DNA of 64,000 nt, from positions 1 to 64,000 of the forward strand of contig NZ_CP040018.1 of the NCBI RefSeq assembly GCF_005280255.1. Direction: 5' to 3'. Below are positions 12,518 to 21,542 of this stretch, piece by piece (the first letter of the stretch is position 1; each line of letters opens with the position of its first letter). The stretch comes from Arthrobacter sp. 24S4-2. Its GTDB lineage: Bacteria; Actinomycetota; Actinomycetes; Actinomycetales; Micrococcaceae. The notes beneath the pieces are model-generated. The model saw nothing but the letters and a program-made list of their open reading frames with translations. It searched no databases and was not told where the DNA came from. Made by a program: the position numbers and the translations under genes.

Positions 12518-13486
12518 ATGGTCCGGGAGAAATGGCGCTGCGATTCCGCGAGCAGCATTACTGTTGGGTCAGTGAACTTCTTCCTCGCCACCCTGGGCGT
12601 GCTGGGCGTGGCCTCGTCCGGGCCCCTCATCGCCGCCACCCTGGGTGCCACCACTGTCAGTGCCCTCGCCATCGCCTTCTGGCGCAATGCGATCGGGGCG
12701 GCCGTCATGGCCACTCCGGTGGTGGTGAGGGATCCCCGGCAGTTCAGCAGGCTCACTGCGAGGGACTTCCGGTGGTCGCTGCTGGCGGCCGTTGCCCTGG
12801 CCTTTCACTTCGCCTGCTTCATCACCTCCCTCCAGCTCACCTCGGTAGCGGCAGCCACTGCGCTCGTGTGCCTTCAGTCAGGCTGGATCGCGGTTTTCCA
12901 GCTGTTCCGCGGAGTGCGCCACCGCTGGCAGGTGCTGGTGGGCCTGGGCATGGCCTTCGGCGGCGTGGTGGCCATCACCGGGTTCGACATGGGCACCTCA
13001 CCGGATGCGCTGCCGGGTGACCTGCTGGCCGTGGCAGGAGGCGCCCTCGCCGGCCTCTATACGCTGGCAGGCGGCAAAGCCAGGGAAACCATGGGCACGG
13101 GCACCTACACGACGCTCTGCTACGGCATGTGCGCCGCGGTGGTGGCGGTACTGGCGCTGGGCTCCAACCAGCCGCTGGCGGGCTTCGAGGCTGCGGGCTG
13201 GCTGGGGATCCTTGCAATCACTGTTTGTGCCCAGTTGGTGGGACACACAGCCTTCAATCACCTGCTGGCCACCATGAGCCCGCTGCTGGTGTCCATGATC
13301 ATCCTCCTGGAGATCCCGGGCGCTGCGCTGCTGGCCGCGCTGTTCCTGGGCGAGACCCTTCCCGCCGGCACGTATGCCGGACTCGGGCTGATACTCGTGG
13401 GACTCGCCGTCGTGGTGGCGGGCCAGCGGCGCCAAAAGCCCGGATACCCGGGAACGACAAAGCTGGCGGAGCTGGGAACGGACTGA
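12518..13486 (+). CDS. EamA/RhaT-type drug-metabolite transporter
   Basis: A 322-residue integral membrane protein of the DMT superfamily: about ten hydrophobic helices formed by two EamA repeats, ending in a basic cytoplasmic tail. Substrate unknown. The ATG at 12518 gives a polar 18-residue leader before the first helix (VNFFLATLGVLGV), so a GTG at 12572 is an equally plausible start. It converges with the minus-strand glycosyltransferase gene that follows. Confidence 0.88.
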   Translation: MVREKWRCDSASSITVGSVNFFLATLGVLGVASSGPLIAATLGATTVSALAIAFWRNAIGAAVMATPVVVRDPRQFSRLTARDFRWSLLAAVALAFHFACFITSLQLTSVAAATALVCLQSGWIAVFQLFRGVRHRWQVLVGLGMAFGGVVAITGFDMGTSPDALPGDLLAVAGGALAGLYTLAGGKARETMGTGTYTTLCYGMCAAVVAVLALGSNQPLAGFEAAGWLGILAITVCAQLVGHTAFNHLLATMSPLLVSMIILLEIPGAALLAALFLGETLPAGTYAGLGLILVGLAVVVAGQRRQKPGYPGTTKLAELGTD

Positions 13487-13531
13487 CGCCCGGCGGGAAA
13501 GTGCCGACGGTACAGGCACGCCAGGCAGCAG

Positions 13532-14434
13532 TTACTGGCCGCCCCGGCGGGCAGGCTGGGCCGAGTTTACGGTGTGGATGGCTCGCAGCAGCTTGGCCGG
13601 GAAATACACGGAGAAGAACACCACCATAGGCGCCTTGAGGGCCATCTTCTTGACGTTGTGAGCCTTGTAGGTGCGGTCAAACCTGGTGACGTAGTACCGG
13701 TAGTCGCGGGGCGAGTCCTCAAGCCGGCGGGCCGACATCCCCGACACCATCTGCGGCCAGTACTGCACGCGGAGGTCATGGTCAGCCAGATGCAGGGACA
13801 AATCGATGTCCTCATGCATTTCGTCCTTCTCATCCCGGCAGGTCTCGTCCCGGATGGTTTCCCAGGCGGAGCGGCGCAGCGCCATATTGGAGCCGAAAAG
13901 GAAATGGTACTGGTGTTTGGCCAGCTTGAGCATCAGCTGACGCATCTTGTCGTCCGCCTTGAGCCCGAAGCGGCGCATCGGCATGTCGTAATACACCACC
14001 GGGCCTGTTGCTGCCTGGACGGAGGGGTCAAAGAAGGCCTTCTGGACCTGTTCCACCCAGTCAGGTTCCACCACTGAGTCGGCATCGATTCTGCCGAGAA
14101 CTTCGCCCGTGGCGTGGTTAAGGCCGAAATTACGCGTTGGGATGAGGCCCTGGTCGCGGTCCTGGCTGAGCAGGATGATTGGGCTCTCCGGGTATTCAAG
14201 CTGCATCTGCCGCACGATCTCGGCCGTACGGTCTATGGACATGTTGTCCACAACGATGATCTCCGCGGCCGGCACCGACTGGTAAACAGCCGCGATGAGG
14301 CACTGCCTGATGACGCTTTCTTCGTTGTATGCCGGGATGACGATGGATACGCCCGGCATTAGCGCAGCGTTGTGCGAGGCATTCTCGGGGGATCTATCGG
14401 GTGACATCACCTCAAATTTAGCACCGATATGCAC
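13532..14434 (-). CDS. Family 2 glycosyltransferase
   Basis: A GT-A fold enzyme that transfers a sugar from a nucleotide-sugar donor. The 300-residue protein has the N-terminal VSIVIPAYNEE signature, the metal-binding RIDADSVVEPDW (DxD-type) motif around residue 117, and a conserved EDIDLSLHLADHD segment. The C-terminus has one hydrophobic stretch (MVVFFSVYFPAKLL) that may attach it to the membrane. An alternative ATG lies at 14407. Acceptor and donor are not deducible. Confidence 0.88.
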   Translation of the reverse strand: MHIGAKFEVMSPDRSPENASHNAALMPGVSIVIPAYNEESVIRQCLIAAVYQSVPAAEIIVVDNMSIDRTAEIVRQMQLEYPESPIILLSQDRDQGLIPTRNFGLNHATGEVLGRIDADSVVEPDWVEQVQKAFFDPSVQAATGPVVYYDMPMRRFGLKADDKMRQLMLKLAKHQYHFLFGSNMALRRSAWETIRDETCRDEKDEMHEDIDLSLHLADHDLRVQYWPQMVSGMSARRLEDSPRDYRYYVTRFDRTYKAHNVKKMALKAPMVVFFSVYFPAKLLRAIHTVNSAQPARRGGQ

Positions 14435-14467
14435 CGCGACCCGGGACGGTGGGTGAAGGTCCGGAAA

Positions 14468-14505
14468 ACAACAGATGGGCCCCGCATTGCGGAGCCCATC
14501 TGTTC
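14468..14505 (-). terminator. Terminator of the 11-mer-repeat protein gene
   Basis: Arms AACAGATGGGC and GCCCATCTGTT enclose a GC-rich loop that can itself pair. On the minus strand a T-containing tract (TGTTTTCC) follows. It lies 26 bases past the stop of the upstream minus-strand gene. Confidence 0.75.
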
Positions 14506-14530
14506 CAGTTCCGTGCTGTGACGGCCTGTT

Positions 14531-15478
14531 CTACTTCTCGGTTGCCTTGGCGGCGCCGTTGTTCATGCTGGAAGCGATGTTTTTCACGGCAGTCTTGGCG
14601 TCCGTGGCAACCTTGGCTGCCTCGTCCTTGGCGTCCTCAACAGCATCCGCGGCCTTTTCGGCGGCGGCGTCGGAAGCGTCAGCAGCAGCGTCCGCTGCGT
14701 CGACGGTCTTCTCGCCGGCGGTCGCCGCAGCGTCCTTGGCCACCGCATTGACGTCATTCACGCTGGTCGCGGGAACCGGTGCCGGCGTTACAGGCGCCGG
14801 AGTCTTCCAGGGATCCTCCACGGGCTTGGAAGCCTTCCAAGCGGCCACGCCGGCGGCAACCGCGGCAGCGATCACACCGAAGATCAGCAGTCCGCGGTGC
14901 TTGGGCTTCTGCGGCTTGGCCACTTCCCCGGTGACAACGCGGGTGGCTTCGGCTGCAGCAGCCTTGAGCTGGTGGCCAGCGGCCTGGGCCTGATCCTGGA
15001 TGGAATGCACCACGCCCGAATCAGCAAGCTTCTGTGCGACGGCATCCACATGGGCCGGGGCGCTTTCGAGCGTGCGGTGCACTACCTCCGAAGCCTGGCC
15101 GATCTGGTCCGAGAGCCGGGGCAGGTACTCCACCACAACACGGTCGCGGGCCTGGGAAATCACCGGGGTGGCCTTGTCCAATGCCTCGTGGAGGCGCGGG
15201 GCGGCATTGTCCACAGCGTCATGGATCTTCGGTGCGAGGTGAGCCAGACCGTCCTGGATCCGCGGCGTAACGATGGCGACGCCGTCGGCAAGGTTGTGGG
15301 CCGCGGACTTGAGCCCTTCCTGAATCTTCGGGGAAGCGGTGTCAATGCCGTGCTGCAGGCGGGGAACCGCCCAGTCCACGGCTGCTTCTACGCGGGGGGT
15401 TGCCCAATCCTTGGCGTTCTCTACCGCGCTGCTGACTGAGTGCTCCAGGTCACGGGCAATACGATCCGATTTCTTCAC
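14531..15478 (-). CDS. Single-span membrane protein with 11-residue amphipathic repeats
   Basis: A 315-residue protein I cannot name. Residues 27-114 form eight back-to-back 11-residue units (for example TPRVEAAVDWA, VPRLQHGIDTA, APKIHDAVDNA, APRLHEALDKA), most with Pro at position 2 and hydrophobic residues at 4 and 8. This geometry is known from amphipathic membrane-surface helices. A helical region follows, then a membrane span at about 196-214 (GLLIFGVIAAAVAAGVAAW) preceded by Lys/Arg, which suggests a cytoplasmic N-terminus. A Pro-rich spacer and an Ala/Asp/Lys-rich helical tail resembling LEA-type repeats follow. No signal peptide. Confidence 0.8.
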   Translation of the reverse strand: MKKSDRIARDLEHSVSSAVENAKDWATPRVEAAVDWAVPRLQHGIDTASPKIQEGLKSAAHNLADGVAIVTPRIQDGLAHLAPKIHDAVDNAAPRLHEALDKATPVISQARDRVVVEYLPRLSDQIGQASEVVHRTLESAPAHVDAVAQKLADSGVVHSIQDQAQAAGHQLKAAAAEATRVVTGEVAKPQKPKHRGLLIFGVIAAAVAAGVAAWKASKPVEDPWKTPAPVTPAPVPATSVNDVNAVAKDAAATAGEKTVDAADAAADASDAAAEKAADAVEDAKDEAAKVATDAKTAVKNIASSMNNGAAKATEK

Positions 15479-15632
15479 AACTACCTCCCGATTAATGTGA
15501 CGGTTCTGTGGTTAGCCTACGTGGATTGGATCGCACCGGCTATTCTTCACAAGGATTTTGGCCGGATTTCACCTAGCGCGGAACTGCCCGGCAGGCCTCC
15601 TGCGCCATAGCCCGACATGGAACAATGGGCCT

Positions 15633-16178
15633 ATGACTGCCATCGCAACAGCAAAAGCAACCATCCACACCAGCCTGGGCGACATCGTCGTCAACCTCTT
15701 CGGCAACCACGCGCCCAAGACGGTCAAGAACTTCGTCGGACTGGCCACCGGCGAGCAGGCCTGGACCCACCCGGAAAGCGGTGAGGACAAGACCGGAACC
15801 CCCCTGTACAACGGCACCATCTTCCACCGCATCATCAAGGACTTCATGATCCAGGCCGGAGATCCCCTGGGCCGCGGTGTCGGCGGACCGGGCTACAAGT
15901 TCGACGACGAAATCCACCCCGAGCTGACCTTCAACCAGCCGTACAAGCTGGCCATGGCCAACGCCGGCATCCAGATGGGCAAGGGCACCAACGGCTCGCA
16001 GTTCTTCATCACCACCATCCCCACCGACTGGCTTCAGGGCAAGCACAGCATCTTCGGCGAGGTTGCGGACGAAGAATCCAAGAAGGTTGTCGACGCCATT
16101 GAAGGTGTCCGCACCGGCATGGGCGACCGTCCGGTTGAGGACGTTGTCATCAACAGCATCGACATCGAACAGCTCTAA
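15633..16178 (+). CDS. ppiA: Cyclophilin-type peptidyl-prolyl cis-trans isomerase
   Basis: Catalyses cis-trans isomerisation of X-Pro bonds. The cytoplasmic 181-residue protein has the cyclophilin core: FHRIIKDFMIQAGDP (catalytic Arg), GTNGSQFFITT and HSIFGEV. The ATG at 15633 is chosen because the family N-terminus (ATIHTSLGDIVVNLFG) starts a few residues later; an upstream in-frame start at 15558 would add 25 unrelated residues. The rhomboid gene follows after six bases, and the pair is a standard neighbour set near dnaA in actinobacteria. Confidence 0.95.
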   Translation: MTAIATAKATIHTSLGDIVVNLFGNHAPKTVKNFVGLATGEQAWTHPESGEDKTGTPLYNGTIFHRIIKDFMIQAGDPLGRGVGGPGYKFDDEIHPELTFNQPYKLAMANAGIQMGKGTNGSQFFITTIPTDWLQGKHSIFGEVADEESKKVVDAIEGVRTGMGDRPVEDVVINSIDIEQL

Positions 16179-16184
16179 CACTCC

Positions 16185-17066
16185 ATGAGCTACGGAATTC
16201 CGGCGGCTGAGCCGTCCGCGCAGATTCCGGTGTGCCCCCGGCACCCGGACAGGCCTTCCTACGTCCGGTGCCAGCGTTGCGGGCGCCCGGCATGCCCGGA
16301 ATGCCAGCGGGCGGCCGCCGTCGGGTTCCAATGCATTGACTGCGTCAACGAAACAAAACGTACGACGCCGGCAGCGAAGACCGTCTACGGCGGCACCGCC
16401 GTTGCCGGCCGGCCCCTGGTGACGTTCGGGATCATCGCCGTTTGTGCCCTTCTCTATGTGCTGCAGTGGCTGATCCCCAACGACGGAATCTACCAGAACC
16501 TGGCCTTCGCCTCGGTCTATGCGTCCCCCGAGTTCGGAGTATTCGAACCCTGGCGGATGCTGACTTCGGCCTTCCTTCATTCGCAGGGCTTCATCCTGCA
16601 CATTGTCCTGAACATGTACACGCTGTGGATCTTCGGGCAGGCGCTGGAGCCGCTCCTCGGTCGCATCCGGTTCCTCGCTGTGTATCTGATTTCCGCGTTT
16701 GGCGGCTCCGTGGGCTTTCTCCTCCTGACGTCCACCTACGTCCCTGGCCAGCCGCTGACCGGCGTCGTGGGTGCCTCGGGCGCCATTTTTGGCCTCTTCG
16801 GGGCGATGCTGGTGGTCCAGCGGCACCGCGGCGGCGACACGCGGCAACTGTGGGTGCTGATCGCCATCAACGGTGCCATTGGCTTCATCGTTCCCCAGAT
16901 CGCCTGGCAGGCGCACCTTGGCGGCCTGGTCACCGGCGCTGCCTGCGCCGCCGCCATTGCCTACGCCCCGCATGGCGCACGCCGCGGGCTTTGGCAGGCG
17001 GCCGGCCTGATACTGGTCCTCGCCCTCCTGGTCGCCGCCACTTGGTTCAGGATGGCCAGCACCTAG
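16185..17066 (+). CDS. Rhomboid family intramembrane serine protease
   Basis: Cleaves membrane helices within the lipid bilayer. The 293-residue protein begins with a Cys-rich N-terminal domain (pairs CPRH, CQRCG, CPEC, CIDC, about residues 11-48) that looks like a zinc ribbon, then has about six to seven membrane helices. The catalytic serine is in GASGAIFGLFG and the catalytic histidine in WQAHLGGLVTG. The start is ATG 16185. Likely co-transcribed with ppiA. Confidence 0.94.
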   Translation: MSYGIPAAEPSAQIPVCPRHPDRPSYVRCQRCGRPACPECQRAAAVGFQCIDCVNETKRTTPAAKTVYGGTAVAGRPLVTFGIIAVCALLYVLQWLIPNDGIYQNLAFASVYASPEFGVFEPWRMLTSAFLHSQGFILHIVLNMYTLWIFGQALEPLLGRIRFLAVYLISAFGGSVGFLLLTSTYVPGQPLTGVVGASGAIFGLFGAMLVVQRHRGGDTRQLWVLIAINGAIGFIVPQIAWQAHLGGLVTGAACAAAIAYAPHGARRGLWQAAGLILVLALLVAATWFRMAST

Positions 17067-18129
17067 GCTTGCCTGGCCCTGATGGGGCCTCTTGCCCGGC
17101 CCCCCGCTAGCCCAAGCCCCCCTTTCGTTCAGCCCGTGCACCCCTCTCCCGGGCGCGCTAACGCGCCCGACGACATCTCATCCACGACGCTCGGCCGTGA
17201 CGCCGCATCAGTTCCGCAGGGGCCCCAAACTCGGCACATGGCGGTTCCTGTTCCCCGTTGGCGTGTCCGGAGCCATCCCCGCGACTGACGTTGCCGCGGC
17301 CCGAAGTCGCGGTGACTCACCGCGGTAACCAGGGGCTGACCGCTTCCGGAAGTTGCCGTCTGGAAGTTTTCCACAGCGGTTATCCACATTGTTGGTAACT
17401 TACATGGTTGTAGTTCAGCAATGCTTCCATGTCCTGTCCGTGCCAACAGGCGATTATGGGTGCTGCCTCCCGTTTTCTATCCACATCTGTGGATAACTTT
17501 ATTCCGCTGGCCTGTGGTTAAGTGGACAACTTTGCTGCCCCGGCGGTTGCGGGGTCTGACCCATTGATCGGGTGCGACCCCCGACCCCTGGTTGGGGCAC
17601 GCCGCGAATTGCGGACCCGCTGGAGCCGCTCGGCTCCGCATCCATCCATTTGGGTCAGTAGACGGGTGTCATTTGTGGAAAGAGTGCGGACAGCGGCCGG
17701 ATCGTCAACACGTTATGCACAGTGTTAATAAGTCGTCGCGCCGCACGAATACGCGGCGGTTCGCTGTCACAGAGCCTCAGCAGGACGGGTTCGGCAGAAA
17801 TAACCCCCAGCTTATCCCCACCTGTGGATAACTTCTGGGGATAGCGCTGTTCTTAAGTGGATAACTCAGTGCCAGTTTCCCCTTGCGCCCACAGAAGCGG
17901 ACGTCGGGTCCGTTATGTCCGGCAGAAAGCCCGAACTGGCCGGAACTTCGCCCACTTCGACGTGGCAGAAGCGTTATCCACAGGCAATCCACAGTGTTAA
18001 TAACTTACAAGCACGTGATTGAGCTCGAACGGTGTTCCGTGAAGGGCCCTGAGCCGCCGAACAAGACATTCAGGCTGTCCGGACTTTTCAACATTGTGGA
18101 TAACTTTCCCCACAGTGCTGGTGATAACT
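17067..18129. other. Non-coding region with a dense DnaA-box cluster
   Basis: A 1063-bp gene-free stretch. The first 300 bases show nothing recognisable. From 17380 to 18103 it carries five perfect DnaA boxes (plus strand 17380-17388 and 17974-17982; minus strand 17488-17496, 17823-17831 and 18095-18103) and at least five one-mismatch copies (17478, 17713, 17812, 17856, 17985). Two head-to-head pairs occur near 17478-17496 and 17812-17831. The 14-mer CACAGTGTTAATAA is present at 17718-17731 and 17990-18003, each directly abutting a DnaA-like box. The local AT content is raised around these elements. It may be part of the origin or a DnaA-titration locus. Confidence 0.8.
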
Positions 18130-18741
18130 TCAGGCCGGTGCCACCCAGACGCCCGATGAACCGCGGCGGTGGCTGTCCACCAAATGGGTGTCGATCATGC
18201 CGATCGCTTCCATGAGCGCGTACATGGTGGTGGGGCCGACGAAAGCGAACCCCTTGCTGCGCAGTGCCTTGGACAGGGCGATGGATTCAGCCGAGGTGGT
18301 GGGAATCTCGGCATGCGTTTGGGGTTGAGGGGTCGCAGGCGGCTGGAAGCTCCAGACAAAATCCACCAGTCCGCCTTCTCGCCGCAGGGCGATGGTGGCT
18401 TGGGCGTTGGTAATGGCAGCCCGGATCTTCAGTCTGTTCCGGACAATGCCTGCGTCGAGGAGCAGCCGCTCCACGTCTTCTTCGGTGAACGCGGCCACGA
18501 TATCCGGCTGGAAGTCATGGAATGCCGCACGGAACGCCGGGCGCTTACGCAGGATGGTTGCCCAGGAGAGCCCGGCCTGGAAGGCCTCCAGACTGATACG
18601 TTCAAACAGCCCCTGTTCGTCCCGGACCGGCATTCCCCATTCGGTGTCGTAGTACTCCTGGAGCATGGGGTCAACGGCTGCCCATGGCGGGCGGGCAAGG
18701 CCGTCGGTGCCGACAATGGTGCCGTGTTCATCCGGGGTCAT
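18130..18741 (-). CDS. tag: DNA-3-methyladenine glycosylase I (Tag family)
   Basis: Removes 3-methyladenine from alkylated DNA to start base excision repair. The 203-residue protein has the Tag signatures YDTEWGMP, LEAFQAGLSWATILRKR and GFAFVGPTTMYALMEAIG. Compared with E. coli Tag, the zinc ligands Cys4 and His17 correspond here to Pro18 and Tyr31, and the C-terminus (DTHLVDSHRRG) has no cysteine, so this copy probably lacks the zinc site. Its stop lies 27 bp from the last DnaA box. Confidence 0.9.
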   Translation of the reverse strand: MTPDEHGTIVGTDGLARPPWAAVDPMLQEYYDTEWGMPVRDEQGLFERISLEAFQAGLSWATILRKRPAFRAAFHDFQPDIVAAFTEEDVERLLLDAGIVRNRLKIRAAITNAQATIALRREGGLVDFVWSFQPPATPQPQTHAEIPTTSAESIALSKALRSKGFAFVGPTTMYALMEAIGMIDTHLVDSHRRGSSGVWVAPA

Positions 18742-18892
18742 CTGAGTTCCTTAGCTTTCCTGCGCGGTGTTGCTGCCTCCAGCATATTTAGCGACCAGGA
18801 CAGGACATGCTTCCGACGTCGCGAAGTTCATAGCCGAAGGCGGACTCTCATATTATGCTGTGGCTCTGATCACAAAACACTGGGAGGTGCGT

Positions 18893-21172
18893 GTGAGGAA
18901 AACCAAAATTGCGGTGGCGGCCGTCGCGGGGGTCGTGCTCGGGATGCTCACCATCCAGGCCCCGGCCGTAGCCGCACCACCCGCCGACGACGGGTCAACG
19001 GGTGCCGAAGCAGCAATACGGCAGGACAACCGGCCGGGACCGCGGACCAAGGAACTCGTTGAAAAGCGCAAGGCGGCAATTGACAAGGTGGCCAGGGGCC
19101 AGGCCAAAGCCAACGACGACGGCGTAGTCCAGTTGGCCGAGGATAAGTTCGCGGAAATCCAAAGCACCAAACAGGACAAGATCTTCACCATACTGGCGGA
19201 GTTCGGCGACCAGGGCTCAGGCCGGTTCGGAACGGCGCCGGGTCCGCTGCACAATTCGATCGCGGCACCTGACCGTTCGGTGGACAACACCACCCTGTGG
19301 ACCCAGGATTTCAGCCCGGCCTACTACGGAGAACTTTTCAACGGCGGCGGCGAATCGATGAAGGGGTACTACGAGGCAGTTTCAAATGGCAAGTATTCCG
19401 TAACGAATACCGTGACGGACTGGGTCAGGGTGCCGAACAACGGATCCTTCTACGGCGACAACGCCACCGAGGACACGGGCGGTTCATGGGCATTTGTCCG
19501 GGACTCCGGCAACGCCTGGTGGAATTCCCAACTGGCAGCCGGCAAGACCCCGGCGGAAATTGACGCGTACCTTGCCCAGTTCGATGTGTGGGACCGCTAT
19601 GACTTCGACAACGACGGCAACTTCGATGAATCCGACGGCTACATCGACCACTTCCAGGCAGTCCACGCAGGCGAGGGCGAGGAAGGCGGAGGCGGCGCCC
19701 TGGGCGAGGACGCCATCTGGTCCCACCGCTGGTACGCCTACGGCGACCAGTTCGGCTCCGCCGGGCCTGACGGGAACCTTTCCGGCGGAACCCGGATCGG
19801 ATCATCCAAATACTGGCTGGGTGACTACACCACAGAACCAGAAAATGGCGGCGTCGGCGTGTTCGCGCACGAGTTCGGCCATGACCTCGGACTGCCGGAC
19901 TTCTACGACACCACGGGCGCCGCGACCAACAGCACCGCGTTCTGGACCCTCATGAGCTCAGGATCCTGGTTGGGCCACGGTTCTGCGGCCAACGACGGAA
20001 TCGGCACGACCCCGGGCCTGATGGGACCCGAAGAAAAGCTCTTCCTCGGTTGGCTGGAACACAGCACAGTGGAGGCAGGTTCGACCGGAGACTTTGTCCT
20101 GAATCCGTCCCAGCTTCAAGTTGAGGGCAAGGACCAGGCCGTGCGGGTCAACCTTCCGGACAAGACAACCACCGCGGACTACACAGCCGCCGCCTCGGGG
20201 ACGAAGGCGTGGTGGACGGGCAGCGAGGACAACCTCAATGAATCCCTGACCCATGCCGTCCCGCCGCAGTCGCGGGTGACCGTAACGGCCAACACCTGGT
20301 ACGACATCGAGGAGAATTACGACTTCCTCTACGGTGAATATTCCACTGACGGCGGCAAGACCTGGAAGTCTGCGGGCCGCGCGCTCAGCGGCGCAGCCGG
20401 GTGGGGGCAGGTGCGCTACGCGTATGACGCCGCCGGCCTCGCATCGCTGTTTCGCTTCAGGTACCAGACCGACGGGGGCGTCCATAACCCGGGTGCCTTC
20501 GTTGACGACGTGAAGATAGCGGCCGGAAAGACCGCAGTCCTTGGCGACGACGTCGAGTCCGGCCAGGGGCAGTGGCTTGCCACCGGTCAATGGCAACTGA
20601 GTACCGGCTCGGTCACCCGCACCACCGAGCAGTACTACCTCGTGGAAAACCGTGAGTATGTGGGCTTTGACGCCACGCTTGCGGAAGGACCCTACGCCTT
20701 CACCAAGGGCATCACGGCCCCGAACTGGGTTGATTTCTTCAAGTACCAGAACGGCATGCTGGTCTGGTACATCGACGATTCCTATGCGGACAACAACGTT
20801 TCGGCCCACCCGGGAGCCGGCTCCGCGCTGCCGGTCGATGCCCGGCCCACACCCTTCAAATGGGCCGACGGCACTATGCCCGGCAATAGCCGGCAGCCGT
20901 TTGACGCGACGTTCGGGCTGGAAACAACTGATCCTCTGTGCCTTGCGAAGGAAGTGCAGACCGGCACCAAGCGCAATCCGGGCATCAGCTCAGCTGACGC
21001 CTGCGCCGTGGGCAGTGCACCGATCGGAGTCTTCAAGGACAGTGATCCGCTTGCCTACTACAGCGCCGACAATCCCTATGGAAGCGTCAAGGTGGCAGGG
21101 CACGGGGTGGAGATTTCTGTAACGTCGGATGCCGGCCAGGACCTGGCCATCCACGTGATCAACCCGGACTAG
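18893..21172 (+). CDS. Secreted M6-type (immune inhibitor A) metalloprotease
   Basis: A 759-residue secreted zinc protease. GTG 18893 is chosen because GGGAGG lies six bases upstream and the signal peptide follows at once (basic VRKTK, then a hydrophobic core ending near AVAAPPADD). The catalytic HEFGH is at residues 326-330 in the longer motif HEFGHDLGLPDFYD. Asp/Asn-rich stretches such as DFDNDGNFDESDG nearby look like calcium-binding loops. The C-terminal half resembles the beta-sandwich domains of the family. Substrate unknown. A strong terminator follows. Confidence 0.9.
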   Translation: MRKTKIAVAAVAGVVLGMLTIQAPAVAAPPADDGSTGAEAAIRQDNRPGPRTKELVEKRKAAIDKVARGQAKANDDGVVQLAEDKFAEIQSTKQDKIFTILAEFGDQGSGRFGTAPGPLHNSIAAPDRSVDNTTLWTQDFSPAYYGELFNGGGESMKGYYEAVSNGKYSVTNTVTDWVRVPNNGSFYGDNATEDTGGSWAFVRDSGNAWWNSQLAAGKTPAEIDAYLAQFDVWDRYDFDNDGNFDESDGYIDHFQAVHAGEGEEGGGGALGEDAIWSHRWYAYGDQFGSAGPDGNLSGGTRIGSSKYWLGDYTTEPENGGVGVFAHEFGHDLGLPDFYDTTGAATNSTAFWTLMSSGSWLGHGSAANDGIGTTPGLMGPEEKLFLGWLEHSTVEAGSTGDFVLNPSQLQVEGKDQAVRVNLPDKTTTADYTAAASGTKAWWTGSEDNLNESLTHAVPPQSRVTVTANTWYDIEENYDFLYGEYSTDGGKTWKSAGRALSGAAGWGQVRYAYDAAGLASLFRFRYQTDGGVHNPGAFVDDVKIAAGKTAVLGDDVESGQGQWLATGQWQLSTGSVTRTTEQYYLVENREYVGFDATLAEGPYAFTKGITAPNWVDFFKYQNGMLVWYIDDSYADNNVSAHPGAGSALPVDARPTPFKWADGTMPGNSRQPFDATFGLETTDPLCLAKEVQTGTKRNPGISSADACAVGSAPIGVFKDSDPLAYYSADNPYGSVKVAGHGVEISVTSDAGQDLAIHVINPD

Positions 21173-21197
21173 GACTGAACACCACCAGCCATATAAG

Positions 21198-21234
21198 AAG
21201 GGTCGGACCGGCACACTGTGCCGGTCCGACCCTT
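21198..21234 (+). terminator. Strong palindromic terminator, probably bidirectional
   Basis: A perfect inverted repeat with 17-bp arms (AAGGGTCGGACCGGCAC and its complement) around a 3-nt loop, lying between the protease gene and the convergent crgA. The A/T ends on both sides allow termination from either direction. Confidence 0.9.
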
Positions 21235-21287
21235 ATGTATGAAGCTGGGTGCCCGCCCTGGGGGCGGTCAGGGTGGAAGGCCGGCGG

Positions 21288-21542
21288 CTAGGAGCGCCAG
21301 CGGGTGGTCATCAGGAACCCTACGATCGCAATGCCGAATCCGGCCACGATGTTCCATGATTCCCAGGCCTTCACGGGCAGGGCGCCTTCACTGATGTAAA
21401 ACGTAATGATCCATAGCAACCCAATGATCATCAGTCCGAACATGACGGGCTTGAACCACACCGCGTTGGGTTTATATGCCTGCGATGCAGAAGCCGGCGT
21501 TTCCGAAGCGGCAGTCTTCTTTCGTGGCTTTGACTCGGGCAC
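21288..21542 (-). CDS. crgA: Cell division protein CrgA
   Basis: A small actinobacterial septum protein that in mycobacteria interacts with FtsZ, FtsQ, FtsI and PBPs. The 84-residue protein has a charged N-terminus, two membrane helices (about residues 31-52 and 64-80) and the conserved SWNIVAGFGIAIVGFLMTTRW end. The location near the sortase, trpG/pabA and pknB genes is conserved in the phylum. Confidence 0.93.
   Translation of the reverse strand: MPESKPRKKTAASETPASASQAYKPNAVWFKPVMFGLMIIGLLWIITFYISEGALPVKAWESWNIVAGFGIAIVGFLMTTRWRS

Noticed and set aside
15573..17141. A 522-codon minus-strand frame over ppiA and the rhomboid gene
   Set aside because: Both plus-strand genes show clear catalytic motifs; the minus frame is low-complexity Arg/Gly/Glu-rich shadow sequence.
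17082..17831. Several 60-80-codon frames in the DnaA-box region
   Set aside because: No ribosome binding sites, no protein-like composition, and the DnaA boxes run through them; the region is better read as non-coding.
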